This document shows positions 63,674 to 64,000 of a stretch of 64,000 nt of DNA, piece after piece. The stretch spans positions 124,001 through 188,000 of the forward strand of contig NZ_JALJCK010000001.1 in the NCBI RefSeq assembly GCF_022899355.1, written 5' to 3'. Each line of letters starts with the position of its first letter. The stretch's first letter is position 1. The position numbers and the translations under genes were made by a program. Under the pieces are notes generated by a model. It saw nothing but the letters and a program-made list of their open reading frames with translations, was not told the origin of the DNA and ran no database searches. The DNA comes from Shinella yambaruensis. GTDB lineage: Bacteria; Pseudomonadota; Alphaproteobacteria; Rhizobiales; Rhizobiaceae.

Positions 63674-64000
63674 ATGTCCCTCGACGCAACGGAAGACAAG
63701 ACCGACGTCCGCGACGGCATCGTGCATTCGGCGATCCCGGACGACGAACTGGCGCGCCTTTCCGACGACATCATCTCCGCCCTGAAGACGGTCTACGACC
63801 CGGAAATCCCGGCCGACATCTTCGAGCTCGGCCTGATCTACAAGATCGACATCGAAGACGACCGCATGGTCAAGATCGACATGACGCTGACGGCGCCCGG
63901 TTGCCCCGTGGCCGGCGAGATGCCGGGCTGGGTGGAAAACGCCGTGGGCGCGGTCGAGGGCGTGTCCGGCGTCGAGGTCAAGATGACCTTCGATCCGCCG
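63674..64000 (+). CDS. sufT: SUF system assembly protein SufT, 5' part (runs off the window)
   Basis: The first 109 residues are present. After a charged leader (MSLDATEDKTDVRDG) comes the DUF59/MIP18 core LKTVYDPEIPADIFELGLIY and MTLTAPGCPVAGEMPGWVE, whose Cys is the reactive residue of the family. SufT helps hand Fe-S clusters to target proteins. GAGGAGG lies 6 bases before ATG 63674, 12 bases after sufS ends. sufA would be expected next, beyond the window. Confidence 0.93.
   Translation, partial: MSLDATEDKTDVRDGIVHSAIPDDELARLSDDIISALKTVYDPEIPADIFELGLIYKIDIEDDRMVKIDMTLTAPGCPVAGEMPGWVENAVGAVEGVSGVEVKMTFDPP

Noticed and set aside
60074-63727. A minus-strand open frame of 1217 codons opposite sufC, sufD and sufS
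   Set aside because: It is the antisense shadow of three certain genes in high-GC DNA; the translation is rich in Arg, Asp and His without domain pattern.

Overview
This window is a chromosomal segment of an alphaproteobacterium, most likely a member of the Rhizobiaceae (Rhizobium, Agrobacterium, Ensifer or Shinella type). The inference rests on gene content and order (alaS, icd, rpsD, the purL/purQ/purS/purC block, a suf operon with two cysteine desulfurases), on alphaproteobacteria-typical families (DUF1476 ATP synthase zeta subunit, DUF1127, DUF2259, DUF455), on high GC, on rhizobial intergenic palindromes, and on promoter sites resembling the RirA and Irr operators of rhizobial iron control. 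The window is dense core genome. I see no rRNA, tRNA, CRISPR array, prophage or intact insertion sequence.

Layout: 1-8 kb holds the 3' part of alaS, a membrane diguanylate cyclase, a SulP transporter, an AraC/GyrI-type regulator, a glutathione transferase and icd. 8-16 kb is mostly plus strand: a secreted protein, a TrmJ-like methyltransferase overlapping murI, a HerA-like ATPase, rpsD, glsA, and ttcA overlapping an inositol-phosphatase-like gene. 16-31 kb is mostly minus strand: an MFS pump, grxD, two unknown genes, a BolA-family gene, purL, a MocR-type regulator divergent from a DUF1127 gene, a lipoprotein, purQ, a coiled-coil protein, purS, purC, the zeta subunit gene, a PAS-GGDEF-EAL protein and two small enzymes. 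30.4-36 kb is a minus-strand train: purB, a membrane protein, a DUF2259 protein, rpe, a P1-family peptidase and a solute-binding protein. 36-41.7 kb is a tight plus-strand operon for maturing a molybdenum hydroxylase (flavin reductase, CoxD-like, CoxE-like, two XdhC/CoxI halves, fused molybdopterin-binding/MocA protein) followed by a TfoX-domain gene. 41.8-57 kb holds a haem-type TonB receptor, a NUDIX hydrolase, a DEAD-box helicase, an M23 peptidase, a DUF455 protein, bcp, a 1130-residue AsmA-like protein, tyrS, anmK, a second diguanylate cyclase and a hydrolase. 57-64 kb is the suf operon: cysteine desulfurase, sufB, a 53-residue membrane protein, sufC, sufD, sufS and the start of sufT.

How they work together: five purine genes (purB, C, S, Q, L) supply IMP/AMP synthesis; PurS, PurQ and the short PurL form one enzyme. 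The suf operon, the monothiol glutaredoxin and the BolA-like protein form the Fe-S assembly and iron-sensing side of the cell. The haem receptor and suf promoters carry the same TGA-N9-TCA element in the same phase with the -35 box, consistent with shared iron control. Three c-di-GMP proteins are scattered through the window.

Most unusual points: the molybdenum-hydroxylase maturation operon with no hydroxylase beside it; the stacked putative RirA and Irr sites at suf plus an intra-operon leader with competing hairpins and a small uncharacterised membrane protein; and a family of paired palindromes lying next to terminators, one of which seems to have separated the rpsD terminator stem from its T-tract.
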